Source: Elusimicrobiota bacterium (GTDB taxonomy: Bacteria > Elusimicrobiota > UBA8919). From it: a stretch of 64,000 bases of DNA. The stretch spans positions 529,186-593,185 of the forward strand of contig JAQUMH010000001.1 of the NCBI GenBank assembly GCA_028718185.1, in the 5' to 3' direction. The notes beneath the pieces are model-generated. The model worked only from the letters and a program-made list of their open reading frames with translations, searched no databases and was not told the origin of the DNA. Both the position numbers and the translations under genes were made by a program. Of this stretch, positions 33,721 through 42,114 are shown one piece after another (positions within the stretch are counted from its first letter, which is position 1; each line of letters opens with the position of its first letter).

Positions 33721-34707
33721 TTATGTTTTACCTTTACTTGGATCTAGCCACAAAATTAAGTCTGAAGGTATATATTCACTTCCCATTTCAGGATTTTGTA
33801 ATTGCACCTGCATGCACTTTAAAAATATTTTTGGTATATTCGGTGAAAGGGGCATAAAAATCTTAAATGGTAACTTATCCTTAGAACCATAATCAAAGAC
33901 ATGATGACAAGAATCCATAAAAGGTTCATCTTTCGTCGCTTTAATAATCTGATGTAGATGAGATACAACTATTACGCTATCAATACTTGGAAATTGCAAG
34001 ATTTTACCTCGCTCATCTTTAGCAAAAGAATTTTCTGTAATAAGTCCACTACCAGGAGCAAGTAATGCTGATATAGGTTCTTGTATAGCTGCACCCCAAA
34101 CTATTACAAGGATACCTATAAATTCTGGATATTCATTCTTAAATGGCTGAAATTTCTCATTTGCGCTGATAAGAAAATCCTTTACTGGATTATCACGAGG
34201 TAAGATTATTTTTTTATCTAATGCTTCTGTTACATTCAAAGGAAGTGACCGCGATAGTATTTGCGTTGAATTGCCACATAAGTTCTCGTAGTGTTGTAAT
34301 AGCGAAGGTGCTTTGACTTCTACCCCAACAATTTTTCCATCCAAATCAATTGTTAGTTCAGGGTTTTTCTTGCTGAACTTTGTAGTAGGCTCGCATTTAA
34401 ACTTTGGTTTATTGGGCCAATCAAATGTGAGTATCTGTTTGATAATATGAAGCTCTGCCAAACGTTGAATTAATTGTTCATAATGCTGTGTATCTTTTAC
34501 TTTTCCAGATATAGAAGCAATATTATTTACCATACCAATTGCAAAATCTGGAATAATTTTTTCGCAAGCTAAACATGCTTCTATAAAAGAATCGGCAAAA
34601 GGTTGAGGTTCCCCTTTCAAGGTATGGAGAAAGTGCCAATAGAACCAGTGCCAAGACTTAAAAATATTTGAATCAAAGATATAAGGAAGCAATTCCTCTT
34701 TAGTCAT
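33721..34707 (-). CDS. PD-(D/E)XK-like protein, candidate defence nuclease
   Basis: A 328-residue protein that I do not recognise as a named family. Residues about 116-132 read PELTIDLDGKIVGVEVK, the D-x(n)-E-x-K pattern of PD-(D/E)XK nucleases (Asp121 or Asp123, Glu130, Lys132), preceded by a helical N-terminal region. Later parts hold VIVVSHLHQIIKA and LPFKIFMPLSPNIPKI. The gene ends at a 32-base repeat whose partner lies 194 bases before its start, as in a mobile cassette. No helicase or methyltransferase is directly attached. A DNA-cutting defence role is a reasonable guess only. Confidence 0.6.
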   Translation of the reverse strand: MTKEELLPYIFDSNIFKSWHWFYWHFLHTLKGEPQPFADSFIEACLACEKIIPDFAIGMVNNIASISGKVKDTQHYEQLIQRLAELHIIKQILTFDWPNKPKFKCEPTTKFSKKNPELTIDLDGKIVGVEVKAPSLLQHYENLCGNSTQILSRSLPLNVTEALDKKIILPRDNPVKDFLISANEKFQPFKNEYPEFIGILVIVWGAAIQEPISALLAPGSGLITENSFAKDERGKILQFPSIDSVIVVSHLHQIIKATKDEPFMDSCHHVFDYGSKDKLPFKIFMPLSPNIPKIFLKCMQVQLQNPEMGSEYIPSDLILWLDPSKGKT

Positions 34708-34795
34708 AATTGTAGATTATTTGCAATAATTCTGTAAGGTCATAGGGGACATAACACCGCTTCCCAATTCAACAAGTTAAAGACCGTCCCTGAAG

Positions 34796-34843
34796 TATAT
34801 TTTAGTAACTCTACATTTTTCTGTCAAAACAATTAGTATTGTG
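34796..34843. repeat. Short repeat (TAACTCTACATTTTTC), copy 2
   Basis: Second copy of the 47-base repeat at 32455-32501, ending in AGTATTGTGTCCC. It lies upstream of the PD-(D/E)XK-like gene, inside the segment between its start and the right 32-base repeat. Confidence 0.65.
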
Positions 34844-34900
34844 TCCCTTGATTTTAAAATATTTCCCTTATTTAAAGTTCAAAACATCCCCGTTTTCACT

Positions 34901-34932
34901 AAGTCAACCAAGTCAACTCCGTCCCCTTGGAT
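34901..34932. repeat. 32-base direct repeat bracketing the PD-(D/E)XK-like gene, right copy
   Basis: Partner of 33689-33720 in the same orientation; only one base differs (T for A). Confidence 0.8.
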
Positions 34933-34994
34933 GTAATAATATTTTTCAAGTTTTCACATTAGAAAATATAAAGCGTCCCGGTTTTCTATACTTA

Positions 34995-36119
34995 TCAAAA
35001 AGGAATTGGTTTACAATAGTCTTTAATTTCTTGCATTTCTTTGGCAGCTGGGTTATTCTGGTTATCTTTTAAATATTTAATCCAATCATCAATTCTTTTA
35101 ATCATTTTATCTTGAACATTTTCTTTCATATTTGAATATTCAGTTGTTAAACATTTTTTAGCAGTATCTTTTAAATTTTCTATTTCAGTATATACAAAAA
35201 TCACTGATAAAGAATCAACAAAATTAGATATTTCGTTTATTTCTAGATACTCACCTATGCCTTTTATGGATGATAAAAGTGATAAGTCTGCATATTTTTC
35301 TTTTTCTTCTTTTTCTAATCGTGAAAGAATATGTTCTTTCGCAATCTTTTTTTCTGACTTAGAAAAATATTTGAAGTATTCTATTCTAAATAATTTATTT
35401 TCATAAGTAAATACTATCCCTTCACTTTCCTCTTTAAGAATAGCAATATACTTCCGTGCGACTTTTTTTCTAATATCTTTAGAAGCTGATTTAAATGCCG
35501 AATGAAAACAATTTCCAAGAGATGCCAATACTATTTCTGAAGGACAGTCTGAATTCGTTAATGATATATATCTCTCTGGAATTACTCGTAATAAAAGATT
35601 TTCTAATTCGTATTTATTTATATCTTTTATTATATGTCCTATAATTGATATCGCAGATGGATCTGATTCTATTTTTGATATAATCTGTTCGGCTGTATAC
35701 CCATAATTTTTCATTCTTGTAGTAGAAATTTCTTTTATAATAATATCAACCAACGCGCTGGCTACAATTGCACCATTTTTATCAACATTTTCTGAAAGTC
35801 TTATCTTTCTTCCAGGATGAATTAAATTTCTATATGATTTTATAGCACTTGATAATTGCTCTGATTTATCTGATAAAACACATTCTTTTTTACACGCTGA
35901 AATAGCCTGGGCTAAATCTAATTTTAAAGGATCAACTGAAGCCTTTTTATGATAATCAATTGATACAAGATAATCTGTAAGTATTGCTTCAATAATACTA
36001 CCAGCCAACACATAAACTGATTTCCACGCACCAGCATCCATACATAATGATAATTCATGGTAGTCTGCTTCCAATGATTTACGAAATTCATCTCCACTGA
36101 GAAAGTTAAACTTTTCCAT
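34995..36119 (-). CDS. HEPN-like protein of unknown function in the defence island
   Basis: A 374-residue, mostly helical protein. The first 120 residues resemble DUF4145/HEPN-type domains: AWKSVYVLAGSIIEAILTDY and SAIKSYRNLIHPGRKIRL, in which Arg97 and His101 (R-N-L-I-H-P-G) match the RNxxHPG signature of many such proteins. The remaining 250 residues (ending in SNMKENVQDKMIKRIDDWIK) carry no motif I know. A textbook GGAGGATGATAA ribosome binding site precedes the ATG. Position between a nuclease-like gene and the DRT gene suggests a defence role, which is inference. Confidence 0.6.
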   Translation of the reverse strand: MEKFNFLSGDEFRKSLEADYHELSLCMDAGAWKSVYVLAGSIIEAILTDYLVSIDYHKKASVDPLKLDLAQAISACKKECVLSDKSEQLSSAIKSYRNLIHPGRKIRLSENVDKNGAIVASALVDIIIKEISTTRMKNYGYTAEQIISKIESDPSAISIIGHIIKDINKYELENLLLRVIPERYISLTNSDCPSEIVLASLGNCFHSAFKSASKDIRKKVARKYIAILKEESEGIVFTYENKLFRIEYFKYFSKSEKKIAKEHILSRLEKEEKEKYADLSLLSSIKGIGEYLEINEISNFVDSLSVIFVYTEIENLKDTAKKCLTTEYSNMKENVQDKMIKRIDDWIKYLKDNQNNPAAKEMQEIKDYCKPIPF

Positions 36120-36189
36120 TTATCATCCTCCAATTTAATTTTTTCAAAAATATGAAGAGGCCCCATTTTTTTTATTTTAATTAGGGTTA

Positions 36190-36378
36190 GGGGACGGTGT
36201 TTAAATGGTCAACTTGTCGTTCCCAAATATTTAAATCTGCATATCGAATTCTTCTCTGTTTATTGATCTTTCGCTTAAGCTGTTCAAATTACTTTTTGAA
36301 CTTCTAATTAATACTAGTTTACGAACAAGATAACTGCCGGATGCCAATAGTTATATCAACCATTTAAACACCATCCCC
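36190..36378. mobile_element. MITE-like element with TA duplication, left of the reverse transcriptase gene
   Basis: A 189-base non-coding element flanked by TA on both sides (36188-36189, 36379-36380). Its terminal inverted repeats, GGGGACGGTGTTTAAATGGT and ACCATTTAAACACCATCCCC, match with one mismatch. The TA duplication is that of Tc1/mariner-IS630 type elements. The same element, about 14 changes in 189 bases, lies in the same orientation at 39799-39987. The reverse transcriptase gene's stop codon is formed by its right end. Confidence 0.85.
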
Positions 36379-39300
36379 TAACCTTGTATAGAAAAACCAG
36401 CTGGTTTTTCTTTAATTTTCCTTCCGTTACCCTTTTTTATTTCATTTATTCTCAACTCTCTTAAAGCAATATTACTCAATTTAGAACCATGAATATCAAA
36501 TATTCTTTTATCCCTTACTTCATAATAAGGCGCACGGACAGAAGATCCCCCATAAAATCCAGTATTTAAAACGATTACGTGTGAAAACATTTCATAATTT
36601 GAAGATTCTGCAAGATTATCAAACGTATGAACATCCCTATTAAAACTAGGTACGATTAATAAATCTGAATTATTTTTTAATAAAGTTTTTAATTCTACTG
36701 AAGTAAAATCATAGCACAGCACTCCACAAATTGTAACATCATTTTTAATTCCTTTAATGTTAATCTTGTAAATAGTTTTAGGATTTGCTTCTTTAATCTT
36801 TAAAGACTTTTTTTCAAAAGAAGTGGGATATAACTTATTTTGTTTTATATACATAGAATCCCTATCATCTTTTTTAAATATATTTGGTTCTGGAAAAATC
36901 CATAGTAACTCATTTTTATAGTCTTTATTTCTATTAAGAGTTTTTATTTCAGAATACCATAATCCCCCAACTATGATTAAATTATATATTTTAGAATATT
37001 TCTTTAGATCACTTATAGCCTCATGCGGTATAAATATTTCTGGGAATACTAAGATATTTGTAAAAGATTTATTTTTGTTTATCATACTAGAATTTAAATA
37101 AACCTTATCATTCTCTTGCCATATTTTTAAAAATCTTCTTAATAATATTCTTGTTTTCATTATTATTTGTTTATCAGTTAGAATTTTATTATAATTATCT
37201 TCAAACTTTTCTACATCAAAGATTGGCTCAATTTGACATAAACCAACTCTTATTTCATTATCGGCAGATCCTCTTTGTTCGTCTCTTATTTCACTAATGT
37301 CAATTGTAGACAATCCCATTTCTGAATTTGATAGTTTACTAATTATCGCTTCTTCTTTTTCTAATTCCTTAATAGCTTTTTTTATATCTGTAATATCAAT
37401 ATCGCCTGCTACTCGAGATTCAAGAGTACCTGTAAGTTGGCATAATCTTGAAACCCATCTAACCAACTTATAATTCAAACAAGCACCTTCATGATACAAC
37501 ATTTCAGGTTTTGTATTGATAAAAAGTCTCTCTGAATCGGGTAATCCTTTTATATATTTTATTTTTCCTGTCATTGCACATAATAGTATTTTACCAACTT
37601 TATAAGCCCAATTACCAGATCCATGTTTTCTTAAATACTTAATATCATGTTTAAAACTAATCTGAAATTTATCATCAGCAAATAACTTAAGATATGATGG
37701 CAAGTTACGATTAGCATCTAAATTTTTTAATATGTTTAATGCAAGTTTAACAAATTCTGTATTTGAGCGATATTTGCCTTTTAAAACATCGGTCTGAAAA
37801 GAACTGAACTGTTTTATTTTAGCATTATATCCTAAAACCAATACTTTATCTTTTATCTTTTCATCAATTGCATCGTCATAATATATTTTTTCATAAAAAA
37901 TAATATTCTCTTCTCTACTTACTTTTTTTTTATTTAATATCTTTTCATACAAATATGACAATATTTTGTTTTTATCGTGATATAAATTTACATAAAAATT
38001 GTAGTAATTATTAATATCATTTATATCAGTAAACAATTCACCATAAGCGACTGAATTGACAAAATAGTTACCTTCATATATTTCAAGCCATATTTTAAAT
38101 ATAGTTTCTTTTTGTCTATAATATGTTGGTATATTTTGAGTATTAATTTTATCTTTAAAATAATTATAGATTGTTTTTACTTTATTGATATAATGATCTT
38201 TGATTGTTTTTTGTACCCAATAATTAAAAGAACAACACGAATCCATCAAAAAGGCAATATTATAAAAGAACCAATCCCATTGATTATCATTTATCAATTC
38301 TTCTAATCCATTATTTATATCATCTACAACAAGAGTATCTCTCTGCAAAATTAATCCTATCATTAATTGTATTTGTTGATTTTGCTCTAACATCCAGTGT
38401 TTAATTAGTTCTTTACCAAAACTATCAATGTTATCTCCAGTACCAAAATTATCATCTATATTCAATTGGTCATTCCAAATATATAACCATTTATGAGCAC
38501 AAAATCTTTTCTTAGAATCTTCTCTAACCCCTGGTCCATCTAATATATGTTCTTCATTATCATAAATAGTTTTATTTACTTTTGTTACGGTAGGTAATGG
38601 AATCTTTGTTGAATATAACATTTCGATATCTTTTTGCAATTCTCTTGCATCTTCTGGAATTAATGGTAAATATGCCCTCTTTCTTATAGTTTCCATTCTT
38701 TCAGCAACTCTGCCTTGAACGAGTTTTGTCGTCGGACATTTCACATCAATTATTGTTGATTTTCCCGGGTTGATTTTTAAACTTAATTCACTTAAATATT
38801 TTTTGGCTTTATTGAAAACAAAATGTTTCTCTAAAACAATTGCACCACTTCTACTATTATCATGCTTAATTATAACTCTGAAATCATCAACGTACCTAGA
38901 ATAAAAGACAAGACCTTCCATATTTGATATATTTTCATCGAATTTATTTAAATAAATGTTTGATAGGAAACCTGCAGAAATTAATCCTTGAGGTATTCCA
39001 AGTTTTTTTTTATTATTTTGTAACCAATTGTGTTTAATATTGTTGTTTTCTATTTCAAAATTATCCAGCAATAAATTTCTAAGCAATTTAATATAACCTT
39101 CTGAACCGGAGTATACACTCAAGGAATCGTTTATTATTTTAAACAGAGTTTCTCTATTTATTGTTGGGTAAAAGTTAGAAATGTCAGATGAAAGTAAACA
39201 AATATTGTGATTACTATTTTGACAGTTTTCATTGAACATTTTTTCTGTTTCTATAATGAAGTTATTATAGTCTTCGTAATAATCTCTATATATATTTCTA

Positions 39301-39776
39301 TTTCCGGGAACCATAACTGGTTCTTCATTTCCCAATAATTTTGAATATTCCCAACACAATGACAATCGATTGCCATATATTTTAGATTTAATACTGTTAA
39401 TATCTGAATTGGGATCACCGTATTTACTATCAAAAATATCTCCAATACACGTTAGTAATGCTGCCCAAATAACCTGTTCCCTGAATTGGATATTCGTTAA
39501 ATATCTCACTGTATAATCTTGTTTTTTCTTCTTAGATATTGTTTTTCTTTTAGGTATGATAAGGGGAGTATATTGTAATTTATTTATATTGAAATCCTTA
39601 AGTTCATCTGCCAATTCCTTGCAACTATTGGAAAGATTACCCATAAATGATGCAACTTCTGCTCTATCACAAAACCAATAATGTTTTTTTACATAGGTCT
39701 CTGCTTTCCTTGCACACAACATAATAAATGTATAATTACACATTATTTCGTATTCAAAATTTAATTTATTTGGCAT
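36378..39776 (-). CDS. Reverse transcriptase-nitrilase fusion (DRT type 1, UG1-like)
   Basis: An 1132-residue protein. The N-terminal third is a reverse transcriptase: SSDISNFYPTINRETLF (Asp198), LGIPQGLISAGFLSNIYLNK near 259-278, and FYSRYVDDFR with the catalytic YVDD at 295-298. A long helical middle follows. Residues about 842-1115 are a nitrilase domain: IRVGLCQIEPIFD, Glu913 in LVFPEIFIP, a candidate Lys981 and Cys1021 in ICGVLCYDF. This order is that of defence-associated reverse transcriptases of type 1. All catalytic residues look intact. A GGGAG site precedes the ATG, and the gene is bracketed by two 189-base inverted-repeat elements. Confidence 0.9.
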   Translation of the reverse strand: MPNKLNFEYEIMCNYTFIMLCARKAETYVKKHYWFCDRAEVASFMGNLSNSCKELADELKDFNINKLQYTPLIIPKRKTISKKKKQDYTVRYLTNIQFREQVIWAALLTCIGDIFDSKYGDPNSDINSIKSKIYGNRLSLCWEYSKLLGNEEPVMVPGNRNIYRDYYEDYNNFIIETEKMFNENCQNSNHNICLLSSDISNFYPTINRETLFKIINDSLSVYSGSEGYIKLLRNLLLDNFEIENNNIKHNWLQNNKKKLGIPQGLISAGFLSNIYLNKFDENISNMEGLVFYSRYVDDFRVIIKHDNSRSGAIVLEKHFVFNKAKKYLSELSLKINPGKSTIIDVKCPTTKLVQGRVAERMETIRKRAYLPLIPEDARELQKDIEMLYSTKIPLPTVTKVNKTIYDNEEHILDGPGVREDSKKRFCAHKWLYIWNDQLNIDDNFGTGDNIDSFGKELIKHWMLEQNQQIQLMIGLILQRDTLVVDDINNGLEELINDNQWDWFFYNIAFLMDSCCSFNYWVQKTIKDHYINKVKTIYNYFKDKINTQNIPTYYRQKETIFKIWLEIYEGNYFVNSVAYGELFTDINDINNYYNFYVNLYHDKNKILSYLYEKILNKKKVSREENIIFYEKIYYDDAIDEKIKDKVLVLGYNAKIKQFSSFQTDVLKGKYRSNTEFVKLALNILKNLDANRNLPSYLKLFADDKFQISFKHDIKYLRKHGSGNWAYKVGKILLCAMTGKIKYIKGLPDSERLFINTKPEMLYHEGACLNYKLVRWVSRLCQLTGTLESRVAGDIDITDIKKAIKELEKEEAIISKLSNSEMGLSTIDISEIRDEQRGSADNEIRVGLCQIEPIFDVEKFEDNYNKILTDKQIIMKTRILLRRFLKIWQENDKVYLNSSMINKNKSFTNILVFPEIFIPHEAISDLKKYSKIYNLIIVGGLWYSEIKTLNRNKDYKNELLWIFPEPNIFKKDDRDSMYIKQNKLYPTSFEKKSLKIKEANPKTIYKINIKGIKNDVTICGVLCYDFTSVELKTLLKNNSDLLIVPSFNRDVHTFDNLAESSNYEMFSHVIVLNTGFYGGSSVRAPYYEVRDKRIFDIHGSKLSNIALRELRINEIKKGNGRKIKEKPAGFSIQG

Positions 39777-39792
39777 GTTAATCTCCCGGGAC

Positions 39793-39821
39793 GTGATAGG
39801 GGACGGTGTTTAAATGGTCAA
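39793..39821 (-). promoter_or_regulatory. Possible promoter made by the upstream MITE and its TA junction
   Basis: On the minus strand TTGACC (39816-39821, inside the element's terminal repeat) and TATCAC (39793-39798, using the TA duplication) are 17 bases apart. It points into the reverse transcriptase gene starting at 39776. The -10 match is weak and the leader would be only about ten bases. Confidence 0.3.
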
Positions 39822-39987
39822 CTTGCCGTTCCCAAATATTTAAATCTGAATATCGAATTCTTCTCTGTTTATTAATCTTTCGCTTGATCTGTTCAAATTA
39901 CTTATTTAACTTCTAATTAATGCTAGTTTACGAACAAGATAACTGCCGGATGCACATAGTTATATCAACCATTTAAACACTGTCCTC
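39799..39987. mobile_element. MITE-like element with TA duplication, upstream of the reverse transcriptase gene
   Basis: Second copy of the 189-base element at 36190-36378, in the same orientation. It is flanked by TA (39797-39798 and 39988-39989), and its right inverted repeat has drifted more (ACTGTCCTC end). It lies 22 bases upstream of the reverse transcriptase ATG. Confidence 0.85.
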
Positions 39988-39991
39988 TAAC

Positions 39992-40347
39992 TTCGCCAGT
40001 AATTTCCTCTTTTTATTTGCTAGGTTCTTAAAGATAATCAGTTATATTTTTTAAATAGAATCTATACTATTAAGTTTAAAGTATTTTTAGTATTTTGTCA
40101 AGTACTTTTTGCATATAATAATGTGCAACCGAATAATGCGAATTTTAAAGCTATCTTTTTAAATAAAAATCCGCTAATCTATTTTTACATAATATTAGCG
40201 GATTTTCAAAAATTTGTAAATTATATTTGCCTCTTAATTACTACAGAGTGGGTAGTAAGAGTCAGTCCCTCCATTTTAACATCATTCATTTCAGTTTATT
40301 TACCACCTTTTGTTTATTATCTTATTTCTAATTCTTATATAGTTTTT
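39992..40347. other. A/T-rich non-coding gap
   Basis: About 355 bases between the MITE and the end of the restriction endonuclease gene. Apart from the hairpin at 40166-40206 I see only A/T-rich sequence with a short open frame on the plus strand that has no ribosome binding site and no protein-like composition. Confidence 0.6.
40166..40206 (-). terminator. Rho-independent terminator of the restriction-modification operon
   Basis: AAAATCCGCTAAT (40166-40178) and ATTAGCGGATTTT (40194-40206) form a 13-base-pair stem with a 15-base loop. On the minus strand the stem is followed by TTTTTATTT, about 140 bases after the restriction endonuclease stop. Confidence 0.7.
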
Positions 40348-41142
40348 TCAAATTATAATCGTAGATTTCTTGTATAGTAACGGCAGAGAATTTTGTTTCA
40401 TTCTGAATTTTGTGCCGTGATTATGTCCGGTGCGGGCATCGAAATCTACAAGTATTTTTGCACTCTCAATTGCTTTCAAAAATCCTTCAAAAGTGAATTT
40501 CTGTAACATCATTACTTTTGAATATTTATAATATTCTTTCTTTCGTTCGATTTTGACTTCGGCTTGCACATAAAAACAATTTAAAAGTTTTGTCCCTGCT
40601 TTATGCTCCAAATCATCAAAACCCCAGTAGGGTTGTGGGTCTAATTCTTTTAATCCTATTCGTTCTTTTACTGTTTTTAGCCAGTCGGAATGCCTAATGT
40701 CAACTGCTTTTGCATCAAAAGAAATTAAAACTTTTTTTTCTTTTCTGTCAATTACTACCATAAAACCGCGATCGCTTCTTGATATACCGTGAATTGTTTG
40801 TCTAAAACTCATTTCACCGGTGGCATACTTCTTACCAGATTCTTCATGAGCCCAGCCGTATTTTGTTAAAAATATTTGCGGCACAAAACGAACTGCACGA
40901 GGAGATGGCTCAGTATGAAATAAAGTTGTTAGAGCAGTGGAATTTAGACGTTGCGTTTTTAATTCCCATTCTGCTGCATTCGGTATTGGTAAATTATTTT
41001 CTTTAATTCCGAGCAAATCCTCTAAAGTATTACCTACACCGCCCTGATTTCCTTTGCGGGCATTAGGAATCCATCCCAATGCGGCAATTTCTTTTAATTT
41101 ATCAATCAATGTTTGTTTTGTATAAATTATCGGTTTTGTCAT
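40348..41142 (-). CDS. MvaI/BcnI-family type II restriction endonuclease
   Basis: A 264-residue endonuclease. The family signature is clear: GNQGGVGNTLEDLLGIKENN followed by IPNAAEWELKTQRLNSTA (the Glu/x/Glu-Leu-Lys metal site), TLFHTEPSP, and C-terminal VDFDARTGHNHGTKFRM. Members such as MvaI and BcnI cut as monomers at CCWGG or CCSGG sites. The m4C-type methyltransferase gene ends three bases upstream of its start, so the two are a matched pair. The recognition site is inferred from the family, not read. Confidence 0.88.
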   Translation of the reverse strand: MTKPIIYTKQTLIDKLKEIAALGWIPNARKGNQGGVGNTLEDLLGIKENNLPIPNAAEWELKTQRLNSTALTTLFHTEPSPRAVRFVPQIFLTKYGWAHEESGKKYATGEMSFRQTIHGISRSDRGFMVVIDRKEKKVLISFDAKAVDIRHSDWLKTVKERIGLKELDPQPYWGFDDLEHKAGTKLLNCFYVQAEVKIERKKEYYKYSKVMMLQKFTFEGFLKAIESAKILVDFDARTGHNHGTKFRMKQNSLPLLYKKSTIII

Positions 41143-41144
41143 AT

Positions 41145-41963
41145 CTATAAAAGTACGGTTTGCATAGAATGTTTTTTAATTCTCTCTTCTGCCATCTTAC
41201 AATAATCCGGAGAAGTATCAATTCCAATATAATTTCGCTTGTAATTAATTGCTGCAATTGCCGTAGTACCCGAACCCATAAAAGGATCTAAAATAATTTT
41301 TGCACTCGTTGAAGATATAATCCTATTGATTAAACTAACCGGAAATGCAGCGGGGTGTTCATTATTCATTTCTTGTGTAAATTCCCAAACGTCACCATAT
41401 GCATTAGCTCTTGGCTCAAGTTTAAATTTTGGTTTGGCTATCAAATAAATAACTTCATAGGTCGGCAAAAAATAGCCTGGATTAAAGTTCAATCCACCTT
41501 TCCTTTTCCAAATAATAATTTGTCTGATAGGAAATCCATTAATAATGTCCTGCCTATCTTGTAAAAGCCCTGCTTGAACGCGCCATTTATGGTTGTAAAA
41601 AATCGCACCATCTTCAGGAATTATTCTCATCATTTCTTTTAAACAATCTCTTTGCCACTTTACATATTCATCGTGAGGCATACAATCATTATGATGACTG
41701 TATCCGTTTTGCAGGGCAGCATTTGCCCACTTACCAGTCCGGCTACCTTTCATTCCGTTGCCGGTAGAATTTTTTAAGTTATACGGAGGTGAAGTAACAA
41801 TTAAATCAACAGACCCATCAGGGATCTGTTTCATTATTTTTATACTGTCTCCACAAATTATTTTATTTATAAAATTATCGATATTTCTTACAGATTTTTC
41901 TGTACTGTAAGTAGCAATATTTTCTTTTATGTGTAGTTTTCTTTTTTTCTTTTTTTTATACAT
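41145..41963 (-). CDS. DNA cytosine-N4 methyltransferase of the MvaI/BcnI-like system
   Basis: A 272-residue beta-class amino methyltransferase. The catalytic motif IV is VTSPPYNLKN (the SPPY form common in N4-cytosine enzymes) and motif I is near the C-terminus, LDPFMGSGTTAIAAINYKR. I take the ATG at 41963, preceded by GAGGT; an alternative start 12 codons upstream would overlap the promoter. It would protect host sites of the MvaI/BcnI-like nuclease encoded next. N4 specificity is inferred from the motif and partner. Confidence 0.85.
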   Translation of the reverse strand: MYKKKKKRKLHIKENIATYSTEKSVRNIDNFINKIICGDSIKIMKQIPDGSVDLIVTSPPYNLKNSTGNGMKGSRTGKWANAALQNGYSHHNDCMPHDEYVKWQRDCLKEMMRIIPEDGAIFYNHKWRVQAGLLQDRQDIINGFPIRQIIIWKRKGGLNFNPGYFLPTYEVIYLIAKPKFKLEPRANAYGDVWEFTQEMNNEHPAAFPVSLINRIISSTSAKIILDPFMGSGTTAIAAINYKRNYIGIDTSPDYCKMAEERIKKHSMQTVLL

Positions 41964-41976
41964 TTTTACCTCATTT

Positions 41977-41985
41977 ATTATAACA
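41977..41985 (-). promoter_or_regulatory. Extended -10 promoter element for the methyltransferase gene
   Basis: TGTTATAAT on the minus strand is an extended -10 element like those at 29.7 and 45.2 kb. The -35 region falls on AGTATTGTGTCCCTC, a piece of the short repeat family seen at 34.8 kb, and is weak. The start ATG is 14 bases downstream. Confidence 0.45.
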
Positions 41986-42114
41986 AAATTGAGGGACACA
42001 ATACTTATTTATTTTGGTAATTATTTTTACTCGTAGTTAGGATTCAATTGCTTGATTGTTATTCCAACAGTCTAAACATTGTACTGAAATATTCTACTTA
42101 ACATGCCTTTTTTC

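Noticed and set aside
40123-40377. An 84-residue plus-strand frame near the MvaI/BcnI-like gene
   Set aside because: It spans the terminator hairpin, has no ribosome binding site and is A/T-rich non-coding in character.
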